A DNA stretch of 34,063 bases. It comes from Kribbella albertanoniae. GTDB taxonomy: Bacteria > Actinomycetota > Actinomycetes > Propionibacteriales > Kribbellaceae. The notes beneath the pieces are model-generated. The model did not search any database. It was given only the letters and a program-made list of their open reading frames with translations, and was not told where the DNA came from. This document shows, in pieces, positions 22,721-30,727 of the stretch. Within the stretch, counting starts at the first letter, position 1. Each line of letters begins with the position of its first letter. The stretch lies in NCBI RefSeq assembly GCF_004348455.1, contig NZ_SMKA01000064.1, positions 1 through 34,063 of the forward strand, written 5' to 3'. The position numbers were made by a program, and so were the translations under genes.

Positions 22721-24199
22721 TCAGTCGATCGGCCATTCGTGGACCGGCGTGTTTTCGTGCATGTGGTCGCGATAGCGGCGCAACATCCCGCGCAACGCGT
22801 CCTTCCGGCCGTGCGATCCCTTTGTATACAGTCGATGAAACTCGTCGACCTGCCACGACGCGCCGTTCCGGTTGGTCAGGCAGCGCTGTTCGATGATGCC
22901 CAGCAGGCGATCCCGTACGGCGGTGTCGACGCCCCACGCATCGAGTCCCTTGGACGCGAGTGGGAGCAGGCGCCGCAACACCAGCTCGGTGGCCCGCGCC
23001 GTACCGACTCCCGGCCAGAAGACCTCGGCGTCGATCCCGCTCTTCGCTGCCTCGTGAAAGTTTTCTTCAGCGGCACTGAACGACATCTGCGACCAGATCG
23101 GCCGTTCGTCGTCGGCCAGTGCGCGCACCAGGCCGAAATAGAAAGCCCCGTTGGCGATTGTGTCGACCACGGTCGGGCCGGCCGGCAACACGCGATTCTC
23201 TACTCGCAAATGCGGCTTCTCCCGAACAACGTCGTACACCGGGCGGTTCCAGCGATAGATCGTCCCGTTGTGCAGGCGAAGTTCCGAAAGGGCCGGTGTG
23301 TCACCACGATCGAGAACGGCGATCGGATCCTCGTCGGACGTCACCGGAAGCAGCGCCGGGTAGTAGCGCGAGTTCTCCTCGAACAGGTCGAAGATCGAGG
23401 TGATCCATCGTTCACCGAACCAGACCCGTGGTCGCACGCCTTGGGTCTTCAACTCGTGGGTGCGGGTGTCGGCGGCCTGCTCGAACAACGCGATGCGGGT
23501 CTCGCGCAACAACTCCTTGCCGAACAGGAACGGCGAGTTCGCACCGATCGCGAGCTGTACGCCGGAGATCGCCTGCGCGGCGTTCCAGTAGCGGGGGAAG
23601 GCCTCCGGAGTCACCTGCAGATGGAACTGTGTCGACGTACAGGCAGCCTCCGGCACGATGCTGTCCGCGGTCACCTGCAGTCGCTCGATCCCGTCGATGG
23701 AGATCTGCACGTCCTCGCCGCGGGCGGCGAAGATCTGATCGTTGAGCAACGCGTACCGCGGGTTCGTGCTGAGTGCCTCGCGATGGATGTGCTCGGTCAG
23801 CAGGGTCGGCAGGATGCCGACCACCACCATCGACGACCCGGTCCGGGACGCCTTCTCCTCGGCCGCGTTCAGACTGTCGCGGATGTTGGACTCCATCGTG
23901 TCCAGCCCGATCCCGTCGATCTGCCCGGGCGGCACGTTGATCTCGATGTTGAACTGGCCGAGCTCGGTCTGGAACGCGTCGTCCTCGATCGCGCTCAGCA
24001 CCTCGGAGTTCTTGAACGCCGGGTCGCAGTGCTCGTCGACCAGGTTCAGCTCGATCTCGATCCCGGTCATCGGCCGGTCCGGCGCGAACCGGTCCTCGCG
24101 CAGCATCCGCGCGAAGGCGTCCAGGTTGCGATGCACCTGGTCCCGGAACGCGGTCCGGTCCGCCCGGGTGAACTCGACCCGGTCGACTTCCTCACCCAT
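22721..24199 (-). CDS. Glutamate-cysteine ligase family protein (GCS2-like)
   Basis: A 492-residue protein of the carboxylate-amine ligase/GCS2 family. Family marks are the early GIEIELNLVDE, the metal- and substrate-binding region LGQFNIEINVPPG, TSTQFHLQVTPEAFPRYWNAAQAISGVQLAIGANSPFLFG, and the late ENRVLPAGPTVVDTIANGAFYFGL. Classic members join glutamate and cysteine with ATP to form gamma-glutamylcysteine. Many actinobacterial paralogues are of this length but of unproven substrate; actinomycetes generally use mycothiol, so a role in gamma-glutamyl-thiol or ergothioneine metabolism (EgtA) is possible but not supported by neighbours. ATG 24199 has GGGGAGG five bases upstream. It is divergent from dinB with a 143-bp gap. 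Confidence 0.85.
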   Translation of the reverse strand: MGEEVDRVEFTRADRTAFRDQVHRNLDAFARMLREDRFAPDRPMTGIEIELNLVDEHCDPAFKNSEVLSAIEDDAFQTELGQFNIEINVPPGQIDGIGLDTMESNIRDSLNAAEEKASRTGSSMVVVGILPTLLTEHIHREALSTNPRYALLNDQIFAARGEDVQISIDGIERLQVTADSIVPEAACTSTQFHLQVTPEAFPRYWNAAQAISGVQLAIGANSPFLFGKELLRETRIALFEQAADTRTHELKTQGVRPRVWFGERWITSIFDLFEENSRYYPALLPVTSDEDPIAVLDRGDTPALSELRLHNGTIYRWNRPVYDVVREKPHLRVENRVLPAGPTVVDTIANGAFYFGLVRALADDERPIWSQMSFSAAEENFHEAAKSGIDAEVFWPGVGTARATELVLRRLLPLASKGLDAWGVDTAVRDRLLGIIEQRCLTNRNGASWQVDEFHRLYTKGSHGRKDALRGMLRRYRDHMHENTPVHEWPID

Positions 24200-24342
24200 T
24201 GCGCCTCCCCGGCTTGGCCTCTCGCCTCAGTGTGCCTGAAGGTGCCCGTTCGTGGCGTTCCTACTCGCGTGGTGGACGGGTATTGCCGCCAGCAACCAAC
24301 GGCCGCGCGGGAATTGTCGGTGCGACCGGGCAGGATGGTCAG

Positions 24343-25722
24343 GTGCGAAAGGAACCGTCGGTGCTGCATGTCGATCTGGACGCGTTCTTCGCGGCCGTCG
24401 AGCAGCGCGACAAACCTTCGCTGCGCGGCAAACCGGTCGTCGTCGGCGGGATCGGGCTCCGCGGGGTCGTCTCGACGGCGTCGTACGAGGCCCGCAAGTA
24501 CGGCGTTCGCTCCGCGATGTCGACCGCGGAGGCGCGTTCGCGGTGCCCGCACGCGGCGTACCTGTGGCCACGCTTCGAGGTGTACCGGGCGACCAGCCAG
24601 GCGGTAATGGCCGAAATGCGGGCCCTGTCACCGCTCGTCGAGCCGCTCTCGCTCGACGAGGCGTTCATCGATCTGGCCGCGGCGGGGCTGACCGGGCTCA
24701 CCGACGACGATGTCCGCGCGATCTCCGAAGACCTCAAGGACGCGATCCGTACGGCGAGTGGCGGGCTGACCGCGTCGGTCGGAGCCGGCACGTCGAAGCT
24801 GATCGCGAAGATCGCCAGCGACCTGGACAAGCCCGACGGAGTGGTCGTCGTACCGGCCGGCACCGAGGCGGCTTTCCTGGCGCCGATGCAGGTCACCGTG
24901 ATCCCCGGCGTCGGTCCTGCAACCGCACAGCGGCTCAGTATGGCGGGCGTCCGGACCGTCGCCGACCTGCAGCAGCTCGACGAGGGCGAGCTCGTTCGCC
25001 AGGTCGGTTCGGCGCATGGCACGAGCCTGCACCGAATGGCCATCGCGGCCGACGACCGGCCCGTGGTCAGCGATCGGGAGACGAAGTCGGTCAGCGTCGA
25101 GGACACCTTCGAGGTCGACATCATCGACCGCGCGCTGCTGACCGCGATCGCCGACCGGATGGCGCGCCGAGTGTCCGAGCGCCTGCAGAAGGCCCAGCTC
25201 TCCGGGCGGACCGTGACCCTGAAGTCACGGATGCACGACTTCACCACGCACACCCGCTCCTCCACACTCGCCGGCCCGACCGACGACCCGCGCGTGATCG
25301 CCCGGGTCGCCCGGCGGTTGCTCGACGACACCGACCTGGCCGGTGGCATCCGGTTGCTCGGGGTTGGCGTCTCGTCGCTGGCCGACTGGATCCAGGACGA
25401 TCTCTTCACCGACAGCGAAGCGGCCGAGGCTGCAGAGGCTGCTCAGGACCAGGTCGTCGACGTGATCGAGCTGCCCGAGCGGCGCTCCCGCGATCAGGGC
25501 GGCTACTACACCGGTCAGGACGTCCATCATCCCGACCACGGCCTCGGCTGGGTGTGGGGCTCCGGCCGCGGCCGGGTCACCGTCCGGTTCGAGACCGCGG
25601 AGACCCCGCCCGGCCCGGTCCGGACCTTCGCGGTCGACGATCCGTTGCTGACAAAACCGGTCTTCGCCGCGGCGGAGCAAGACGCCGAGGCCGAAACTCG
25701 ACACAATGGGCCGAATGAATGA
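24343..25722 (+). CDS. dinB: DNA polymerase IV (Y-family translesion polymerase)
   Basis: A 459-residue Y-family polymerase. The palm motif HVDLDAFFAAVEQRD gives the first metal ligand Asp; LSLDEAFIDLA gives the second acidic pair; YEARKYGVRSAMSTAEA is the fingers signature. The thumb helix-hairpin-helix is VIPGVGPATAQRL, and a little-finger domain follows. The C-terminal 85 residues extend past the usual Pol IV end with a small beta-rich segment (HPDHGLGWVWGSGRGRVTVRFE) seen in long actinobacterial DinB proteins. No clear beta-clamp peptide (QLxLF) is visible, although DDLFTD near residue 350 could be related. I chose GTG 24343 because sequence before it is not family-like. No LexA box was found upstream. 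It overlaps the next gene by 17 nt. Confidence 0.93.
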   Translation: MRKEPSVLHVDLDAFFAAVEQRDKPSLRGKPVVVGGIGLRGVVSTASYEARKYGVRSAMSTAEARSRCPHAAYLWPRFEVYRATSQAVMAEMRALSPLVEPLSLDEAFIDLAAAGLTGLTDDDVRAISEDLKDAIRTASGGLTASVGAGTSKLIAKIASDLDKPDGVVVVPAGTEAAFLAPMQVTVIPGVGPATAQRLSMAGVRTVADLQQLDEGELVRQVGSAHGTSLHRMAIAADDRPVVSDRETKSVSVEDTFEVDIIDRALLTAIADRMARRVSERLQKAQLSGRTVTLKSRMHDFTTHTRSSTLAGPTDDPRVIARVARRLLDDTDLAGGIRLLGVGVSSLADWIQDDLFTDSEAAEAAEAAQDQVVDVIELPERRSRDQGGYYTGQDVHHPDHGLGWVWGSGRGRVTVRFETAETPPGPVRTFAVDDPLLTKPVFAAAEQDAEAETRHNGPNE

Positions 25723-26668
25723 GGAACGGCGGGGGGTCTACCCGTTCTGCGGCAGCTGTACGGCGTCGTCGGTCGCTTGGCGGGTCACCGATCCCGCGGG
25801 TGCCACCGGGATCGGCAGCCGCTTCTACGGCCACAGCGACATCTGCGAGAACTGCGGTTCATCGGTCCGGACGCTCTACCGGACCTTCCTGTGGATCCCG
25901 CTGGCGAAGGCCGGGCGGTTCCGCATCATCCCGACCGGCGGCCGGACGTACGTCGCCCGCAAGGTGATCGATACCCCGCTCGTCGCCGTACCGGGTGAAC
26001 CGGCGTCGGCGATCGGCGCGCATCCCGAGCTGGAGCGCGACCCGTCGTACCGGCAGGCCGAGTCGTACTGGGACGCCAAAGAGCCAGGTCAGGCGCTGCC
26101 GTTCTACCAATCGGCGCTGGCGCTGCGCGAGAGCGTGCTGGCGGCGGACGATCCGGCCACGCTGCGCGTGCGGTTGCGGGTGGCTCAAGGGTTGCTCGCG
26201 ACGGGGAACTACGGGCGGGCGATCGCGTGGTTCGAGTTGGTGACGCCGCAGCTGACTCGGGTGTTCGGTGCGCAGCACGAGCTGACGCGCTCGGCGATCG
26301 AGGGCGCGACCGGCGCTCGGCTGATGACCGGCGGACCGCGCTCAGAGGCGAGCCTGCTCAGCGACATCGTCGCGGTCGACACCAGCGACCTGGATGCACG
26401 GGACCCGCAGCTGATCCGCGACCGTGCCGCGCTCGGGCGTGCGCTGCTGGCCGGCGGACAGATCGCTCAGTCGATCGAGGCGTTGAGTGCTTCGGTCGTC
26501 GACGCCACGGCCGCGTTCGGTGCGGACCATCCGGACACGGCGGTCTACCGGGCGGCGTTGCGTGACGCGTGTGATGTGGGTGCGGCGCGTGGGCGGAAGC
26601 GCGATCTGCCGGCCGTCGAGGCGGCGCGGCAGTTGCTCACCGGCGAAGGCGCACCGACAGACAGGTGA
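25706..26668 (+). CDS. Zinc-ribbon and TPR-like repeat protein of unknown function
   Basis: A 320-residue protein. Residues 1-60 contain CGSC (from YPFCGSCTASS) and CENCG, two pairs of cysteines spaced like a zinc ribbon. From about residue 105 there are TPR-like helical repeats (ESYWDAKEPGQALPFYQSALALRE, LRVAQGLLATGNYGRAIAWFELV, ALGRALLAGGQIAQSIEALSASV) of the kind found in regulators and scaffold proteins that start each unit with HP-x-T (ADHPDTAVYRAAL). It overlaps the end of dinB by 17 nt (ATG 25706; ATG 25715 is also possible), so it is probably co-translated with the polymerase, but a repair role is only suggested by position. The last 32 nt overlap the convergent DDAH gene. Confidence 0.75.
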   Translation: MGRMNEERRGVYPFCGSCTASSVAWRVTDPAGATGIGSRFYGHSDICENCGSSVRTLYRTFLWIPLAKAGRFRIIPTGGRTYVARKVIDTPLVAVPGEPASAIGAHPELERDPSYRQAESYWDAKEPGQALPFYQSALALRESVLAADDPATLRVRLRVAQGLLATGNYGRAIAWFELVTPQLTRVFGAQHELTRSAIEGATGARLMTGGPRSEASLLSDIVAVDTSDLDARDPQLIRDRAALGRALLAGGQIAQSIEALSASVVDATAAFGADHPDTAVYRAALRDACDVGAARGRKRDLPAVEAARQLLTGEGAPTDR

Positions 26669-27398
26669 CACATCCTTCGAGCTTCTCGAACTCACTGATG
26701 TCGACGACGACCGGCGTGTAGCCAAGCTCCGCGAACAAAGCGGCCGACTTCGGCGCCGACGCGGCCATCAGCAGGCGGTCCTCCCCCAGCAGTACGACGT
26801 GTGCCCCGGCCTCCTCGGGGACTGCGCGGAAGGCGTCGAACGCGGCCGGGTCGTCGACGAGCGGCTCGTAGCCGATCACCGTGCCGTCGGGCAGCGCGGT
26901 CACCGCCGACTTGAGGTGCAGCACCTTCTGCACCGGCACTGCTCGCACGTCGGCGCCGAGCGGAGTCAGAGCTGCTGTGAGTTGCCGGATGCCCTCGGCG
27001 TTCGTGCGCCCGCCAAGACCGACGTACACGGTGTTGCCGACCTTCAGAATGTCGCCACCGTCGAACGTGCCGGGGTCAGTGACGTGGGTGATGCGGTAGC
27101 CCTGCTCACGCACCGCCTGCTCGGCCGCCGCTGCCTCGGGGCGCCGCGATTCGGCTCCGGCCCGAGCGATCACCGCGAGGTCGCCGTACACGACCATCGT
27201 GTCCTCGACGAACACACCGTCCGGGCAAGCGTCGGCCGGTGGCACCTCCACGGGAGTCCAACCGTGCTGCTCGAGTACGTCGACGTACTGCTGCCACTGC
27301 CGTACGGCGAGCTCGGGGTCGACCGGCTGCCGTTCGATGTGGGTGATCAGCCCCTCGGCCAGACGGGGACTCGGGCGGCGGACGAGCGCAGTAGGCAT
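26637..27398 (-). CDS. Dimethylarginine dimethylaminohydrolase-like amidinohydrolase
   Basis: A 253-residue DDAH-type enzyme of the amidinotransferase fold, expected to hydrolyse methylated arginines to citrulline plus methylamines. Family marks: DGVFVEDTMVVY (substrate-binding acidic loop), THVTDPGTFDGGDILKVG, LHLKSAV with the catalytic His, and at the C-terminus EGCVTCLSVRLRR with the probable nucleophile Cys246. All catalytic positions are present. Free methylarginine is not a common bacterial metabolite, so related guanidino compounds may be the substrate. ATG 27398 has only a weak ribosome-binding site. It is divergent from an unknown gene, with a 30-bp dyad in the shared gap. Confidence 0.9.
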   Translation of the reverse strand: MPTALVRRPSPRLAEGLITHIERQPVDPELAVRQWQQYVDVLEQHGWTPVEVPPADACPDGVFVEDTMVVYGDLAVIARAGAESRRPEAAAAEQAVREQGYRITHVTDPGTFDGGDILKVGNTVYVGLGGRTNAEGIRQLTAALTPLGADVRAVPVQKVLHLKSAVTALPDGTVIGYEPLVDDPAAFDAFRAVPEEAGAHVVLLGEDRLLMAASAPKSAALFAELGYTPVVVDISEFEKLEGCVTCLSVRLRR

Positions 27399-27468
27399 GC
27401 CCGCAGACTAACCGCCCTCCCAGACCGAATCCTGGGCCCACGAGCTTCCCCGTCGGTCGCACGATCGT

Positions 27469-27498
27469 CCAGAAGGTCCATTCCAGGTGACCTTCTGG
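27469..27498. promoter_or_regulatory. Perfect dyad between DDAH and the unknown gene
   Basis: CCAGAAGGTC (27469-27478) and GACCTTCTGG (27489-27498) are exact inverted copies separated by 10 bp, so half-site centres are 20 bp, two helical turns, apart. It lies in the 156-bp gap between divergent starts. Just downstream GGACACTCTGG is tandemly repeated at 27514-27535. This is a good candidate operator for an unlinked regulator. Confidence 0.5.
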
Positions 27499-27554
27499 GC
27501 AATCGGGGGCGGCGGACACTCTGGGGACACTCTGGGTGGCGCACACTCCTGGCC

Positions 27555-28331
27555 ATGAGCATCGGGCAGGAGTGGCAGACCTCCGTCGACGGCGCGGGCG
27601 GCTGGGTGTTGCGTGGTTCGGACGGCGCGACGATGACGATCGGTCTGGACGAGACCGGGCCGCTGCCGGTCCTCACCTGCAGTGCGTCTGGACCGGTGCC
27701 TTTCGAGGCGGCCTTTGGGTTCGGGTTCGAGGCCTCGGCAGGGTTGCTGCGGCCGCGCTTCATCGGCCGGCGGAGCGGAGACGTCGTACTGGCGAACCTC
27801 GCCGGGGCGCTCGCCCTCGCGGGCCGGACGATCAGCAACTGGAGCGGTATCGAGTGGCCGATCGTGCTGGGCGAGGAGCTGGCCGGCACACACTTCGCCG
27901 GGCCGTACGCCGAACGAGTCCCGTTCCTGCAGTTGCACCTCACACTCGACGAGGGCTCGATGGGGCTGTCCACCTGCGCGGCTGCACCGGTGTGGGCACT
28001 CGAGTTCGACGCCGACGCGACGATCGACCTGAACGACCTCGACGAAGGGTTCAGCCGGCCACACGCCCGCCTGCCGCTACCGACCGGGCGGGTCACTTCC
28101 GTGCGGCTGGTGGTGGACGACAGCCGGCGCGGTTTGCTGCGGCGCGACTCGATCTTCGCCGAGGCTCTCCTCGGCATCGGCAACAGCTCGGTGTTGCTGA
28201 TCGCCGCCGAGCCCGACGAGGACGGCATCTGGCGGCGGTACGACGAGTCCGTCACCGTCGTGCGCAACCCCCACGCCGCCGACGCCCTCCCGTGGGACCC
28301 ACCGCGGCCTCGGGCCGACTTCGGCGTGTAA
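27555..28331 (+). CDS. Conserved-looking protein of unknown function
   Basis: A 258-residue soluble protein that I cannot place in a family. It is acidic and beta-strand-rich by appearance, with no signal peptide, no membrane helix and no obvious catalytic motif. The middle has WSGIEWPIVLGEELAGTHFAGPYAERVPFLQLHL and DATIDLNDLDEGFSRPH, which might form a beta-sandwich or jelly-roll. ATG 27555 was chosen as the first in-frame start after the divergent regulatory region; the Shine-Dalgarno is weak. Codon use is strongly GC at third positions, in keeping with a real gene. It is divergent from DDAH, and a small secreted-protein gene follows after 112 bp with a hairpin between. Confidence 0.7.
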   Translation: MSIGQEWQTSVDGAGGWVLRGSDGATMTIGLDETGPLPVLTCSASGPVPFEAAFGFGFEASAGLLRPRFIGRRSGDVVLANLAGALALAGRTISNWSGIEWPIVLGEELAGTHFAGPYAERVPFLQLHLTLDEGSMGLSTCAAAPVWALEFDADATIDLNDLDEGFSRPHARLPLPTGRVTSVRLVVDDSRRGLLRRDSIFAEALLGIGNSSVLLIAAEPDEDGIWRRYDESVTVVRNPHAADALPWDPPRPRADFGV

Positions 28332-28398
28332 CGAAGTCAGGATTCCGCGGTACTCGAATGCGTACGGGAGCAACGTCCTCCCGTGGTTACCTCGCAGC

Positions 28399-28423
28399 TG
28401 CGACAGCGGTCCGCGCTGTCGCA
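28399..28423 (+). terminator. Perfect hairpin before the small secreted protein gene
   Basis: TGCGACAGCG (28399-28408) and CGCTGTCGCA (28414-28423) form a perfect 10-bp stem with a 5-nt loop. It lies 67 nt after the stop of the unknown gene and ends 7 nt before the GAGGAG ribosome-binding site of the next gene. It may be a terminator, or a leader hairpin affecting translation. Confidence 0.45.
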
Positions 28424-28443
28424 CACAGTAGAGGAGCCCGGAA

Positions 28444-28728
28444 ATGCGTAATCCATATGCTGTCCGACGAATCGCCGTGCGGCTGGCGCTTGGTGCCGCG
28501 GCCGCAGCGGCAGTGCTCGTGCCGGTTGCTACCGCCAGCGCCGCTCCATCGGCCGCCAATGGGACATCGGCTGTCCAAGCGGTCAAGCAGTTCGGCCCGT
28601 ACATCGACGAGCCCGAATGCCAGTTCTATCGTGGCGGCATCGCCTTCAGCGGCGCGGCCCACTGGGTCGGTCCTTGCGAGCGCCACCCGGTGAGCGGCAG
28701 GTGGTGGTTCGTCGCCGACATGAAGTGA
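28444..28728 (+). CDS. Small secreted protein with two cysteines
   Basis: A 94-residue precursor. Residues 1-33 form a classical Sec signal peptide: positively charged start (RRIAVR), alanine-rich hydrophobic core, and a signal peptidase site at about ATASA-APS. The mature part is about 60 residues, with two cysteines (C59 and C78) that could form one disulfide bond, and aromatic residues in FYRGGIAF and GRWWFVAD. I recognise no family. ATG 28444 is preceded by GAGGAG at the right distance, so translation should be efficient. It is probably exported to the cell surface or medium. Function is unknown; a small extracellular inhibitor or structural peptide cannot be excluded. Confidence 0.8.
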   Translation: MRNPYAVRRIAVRLALGAAAAAAVLVPVATASAAPSAANGTSAVQAVKQFGPYIDEPECQFYRGGIAFSGAAHWVGPCERHPVSGRWWFVADMK

Positions 28729-28735
28729 ATGGTCA

Positions 28736-29467
28736 CTACAGCGACAAAGTGAGTCCTTCGGTGGCGGCGATCACTTCGCCGTTGAACTCTGCCTGAGCCT
28801 CAGTGACGGAGAGCGTGCGGTCCGAGCCGGGCCAGAAGTGGGTGAGCAGCAGGCGGTTCGCGCCGCGGGCCGCCTGCGCGGCTTCGCCTGCGGTCATCAC
28901 GTAGCGCGGGGTGGTTCGGGGTGACGGGCCTTGCAGGGTGGCGTCGGCGATGAAGACGTCAGTGCCTTCCGCGAGCTTCGCGTGTTCGTCGGACGGTCCA
29001 CTGTCGCCGGTGTAGGCGAGCGAGACGCCGGGTGCCGTGAGCCTTAGGCCGAAGTTCGGCACGTAGTGCGGCAGCTGGACGGTCTCGACGGAGAACGGAC
29101 CCAGCTGGGTCGTGCTCGCAAGGTCGTGGATGTCGAAGACCGTCGCTGGGTCCGGGTTCGGTTCAAGGGCTCGGAGTACGTCGACCACCCCAGGCGGGCT
29201 GTGCAGCGGGATCGGCGGTGCGTCTGGGGCTTCGTAGTACCGGACTCGCGCGAGCGCGCTGACGTCGACGCAGTGGTCCGGGTGCTGATGGGTCACGACG
29301 ACCGCGTCGACCTCGGCGTGCGGTCGGTGCTGCAGCAGTTGCGGCAGGGCGGCGTACCCGAGATCGAGTACGACGCGGAAACCGTCGTACTCGATCAGGA
29401 AGCCGGCACACGCGCGACCCGCCTCGGGCCACGCGCCGCAGGAGCCGAGGACGGTGAGTGACCTCAC
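28736..29467 (-). CDS. MBL-fold metallo-hydrolase
   Basis: A 243-residue metallo-beta-lactamase-fold hydrolase. The zinc motif is THQHPDHC (HxHxDH), an Asp ligand is in LAYTGDSGPSDEH, and a late His ligand is in LLLTHFWPG. It resembles RNase Z-like and phosphodiesterase-like members (start LTVLGSCGAWPEAGRACAGFLI) rather than true beta-lactamases. I chose GTG 29467, which overlaps the YccF stop as GTGA. An in-frame upstream start at 29707 would run entirely through yccF and is not credible. It is the last gene of a five-gene tightly coupled operon with lipid-like redox and hydrolase genes. Its substrate is unknown. Confidence 0.9.
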   Translation of the reverse strand: MRSLTVLGSCGAWPEAGRACAGFLIEYDGFRVVLDLGYAALPQLLQHRPHAEVDAVVVTHQHPDHCVDVSALARVRYYEAPDAPPIPLHSPPGVVDVLRALEPNPDPATVFDIHDLASTTQLGPFSVETVQLPHYVPNFGLRLTAPGVSLAYTGDSGPSDEHAKLAEGTDVFIADATLQGPSPRTTPRYVMTAGEAAQAARGANRLLLTHFWPGSDRTLSVTEAQAEFNGEVIAATEGLTLSL

Positions 29468-29853
29468 CGGGCGAACGGCTGGTCGGTCGGGACGATGTCC
29501 TTGCCGAGCGGGAGCAGGGAGATCGGGATCAGCTTGAAGTTCGCGATGCCGAGCGGGATGCCGATGATCGAGAGGCAGAGCGCGATCCCGGTGACCAGGT
29601 GGCTGAGCGCCAGCCACCAGCCGGCCACGATCACCCAGATCAGGTTCCCGAGGAGGGCGCCGGCGCCGGCGCTGCGCTTGTCGACGATGGTCCGGCCGAA
29701 CGGCCACAACGTGTAGCCCGCGATCCGGAACGACGCGATCCCGAACGGGATCGTCACGATCAGCACGCAGCAGATGATGCCGGCGATCGCGTAACCGACC
29801 GACAGCCAGAAGCCGGCGAAGACCAGCCAGATCAGGTTGAGCAGCGTTCTCAT
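29464..29853 (-). CDS. yccF: YccF-family inner-membrane protein
   Basis: A 129-residue membrane protein with two YccF repeats. Each contains a membrane helix pair and the signature IPFGIASFRIAGYTLWPFGRTIV or IPLGIANFKLIPISLLPLGKDIV. The duplicated GNLIWVIVAGWWLALSHLVTGIALCLSIIGIPLG is typical. The family function is unknown. ATG 29853 was chosen because it lies 4 nt after the hydrolase stop and starts the first helix (MRTLLNLIWLVFAGFW); an apparent longer frame to 29982 sits inside the hydrolase gene. It is translationally coupled to both neighbours and may anchor or support the operon's membrane-related chemistry. Confidence 0.92.
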   Translation of the reverse strand: MRTLLNLIWLVFAGFWLSVGYAIAGIICCVLIVTIPFGIASFRIAGYTLWPFGRTIVDKRSAGAGALLGNLIWVIVAGWWLALSHLVTGIALCLSIIGIPLGIANFKLIPISLLPLGKDIVPTDQPFAR

Positions 29854-29857
29854 ACCT

Positions 29858-30727
29858 TCAGCGTGCCAGCTCCCGGGTGTGCTCGAGCACCAACTGGGCG
29901 ACAAGTCCGGGATCATTCCGGGGCATCCAGTGGCCGCCCCTGACCACCTTGACCGTGAGGTTCGGTGCCCAACGGGCCACATCGGTCTGCAGCGGCGTGC
30001 TCACGAACACGTCGTTCTCCGGAGACACAGCCATGACCGGTACGTCGGTGATCCGTTCTCGGGGCCTGATCATCCGCGGGAACACGTTCTCGCGATACAG
30101 GTTCAGCCCGTTCACGTAGTCCCCCAGAGAGCGCTCTCCGGTCTCTGAGGGAAGGCCGTCGGCCGACCGTTCCAGCCGCGCGAAGACCCGGTGCGCCCAG
30201 CCCCGACGCCAGCCGTTCTCCGGCAACCAGGGCAGGTGGAAGTAGTAGATGTACCAGGAGTGCAGCAACTGCCGCATCACGTCGCGGATCGGGCGGTGCT
30301 TGCGGACGAAGAAGCCCGCGTGATCCAGCGACGGTCCCGAGATCGAAACGAACGACGTGATCCGCCCACGCGTGCGTTCACTCGTGACGAAATGCCACGA
30401 CTGGATCGAACCCCAGTCGTGCGCGAGCAGATGCACCGGCTGATCCGGCGACACCGCCTCGAGTACGGCGTGGAAGTCGTCCTCCAGCCGATCCAGGTGG
30501 TACGCCGATCGCTCCCGCGGCTGACCGGATTCGCCCGCCCCGCGCACGTCGTACGTGACAACCCGGAATGCTCCTGCGAGCTCGCGGGCCACCGGCTCCC
30601 ACAACCGCGCGTTGTCCGGATACCCGTGCACACACAGCAGCACGGGGAGATCTGACTCGGGCGCGTAGTCGTAGAACGCGATCCGGGTGCCGTCGTGGCT
30701 AGTAGTCGCTTGTGCTGAGGGTGGCAA
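29858..30727 (-). CDS. Epoxide-hydrolase-like alpha/beta hydrolase
   Basis: A 289-residue alpha/beta hydrolase of the epoxide hydrolase/haloalkane dehalogenase group. The HGxP oxyanion motif is HGYPDN, and the nucleophile is Asp in LLAHDWGSIQSW. The lid region includes YIYYFHLPWLPE with tyrosines that could act as epoxide-opening acids, and the catalytic His is in VRGGHWMP. Start TTG 30727 is the only reasonable in-frame start. It overlaps the previous gene's end by 29 nt with GCAGGG upstream. In mycobacteria EphD joins such a domain to an SDR in one protein; here hydrolase and SDR are separate genes of one operon with an enoyl-reductase-like gene between. A role in lipid or hydrophobic metabolite conversion is inferred. 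Confidence 0.9.
   Translation of the reverse strand: MPPSAQATTSHDGTRIAFYDYAPESDLPVLLCVHGYPDNARLWEPVARELAGAFRVVTYDVRGAGESGQPRERSAYHLDRLEDDFHAVLEAVSPDQPVHLLAHDWGSIQSWHFVTSERTRGRITSFVSISGPSLDHAGFFVRKHRPIRDVMRQLLHSWYIYYFHLPWLPENGWRRGWAHRVFARLERSADGLPSETGERSLGDYVNGLNLYRENVFPRMIRPRERITDVPVMAVSPENDVFVSTPLQTDVARWAPNLTVKVVRGGHWMPRNDPGLVAQLVLEHTRELAR

Noticed and set aside
24200..24342. LexA/SOS box before dinB
   Set aside because: No GAAC-N4-GTTC-type dyad is present; only single GTTC words occur.
29468..29707. Long N-terminal extension of the MBL hydrolase
   Set aside because: It is the antiphase reading of yccF; the GTGA overlap at 29467 is a better start.
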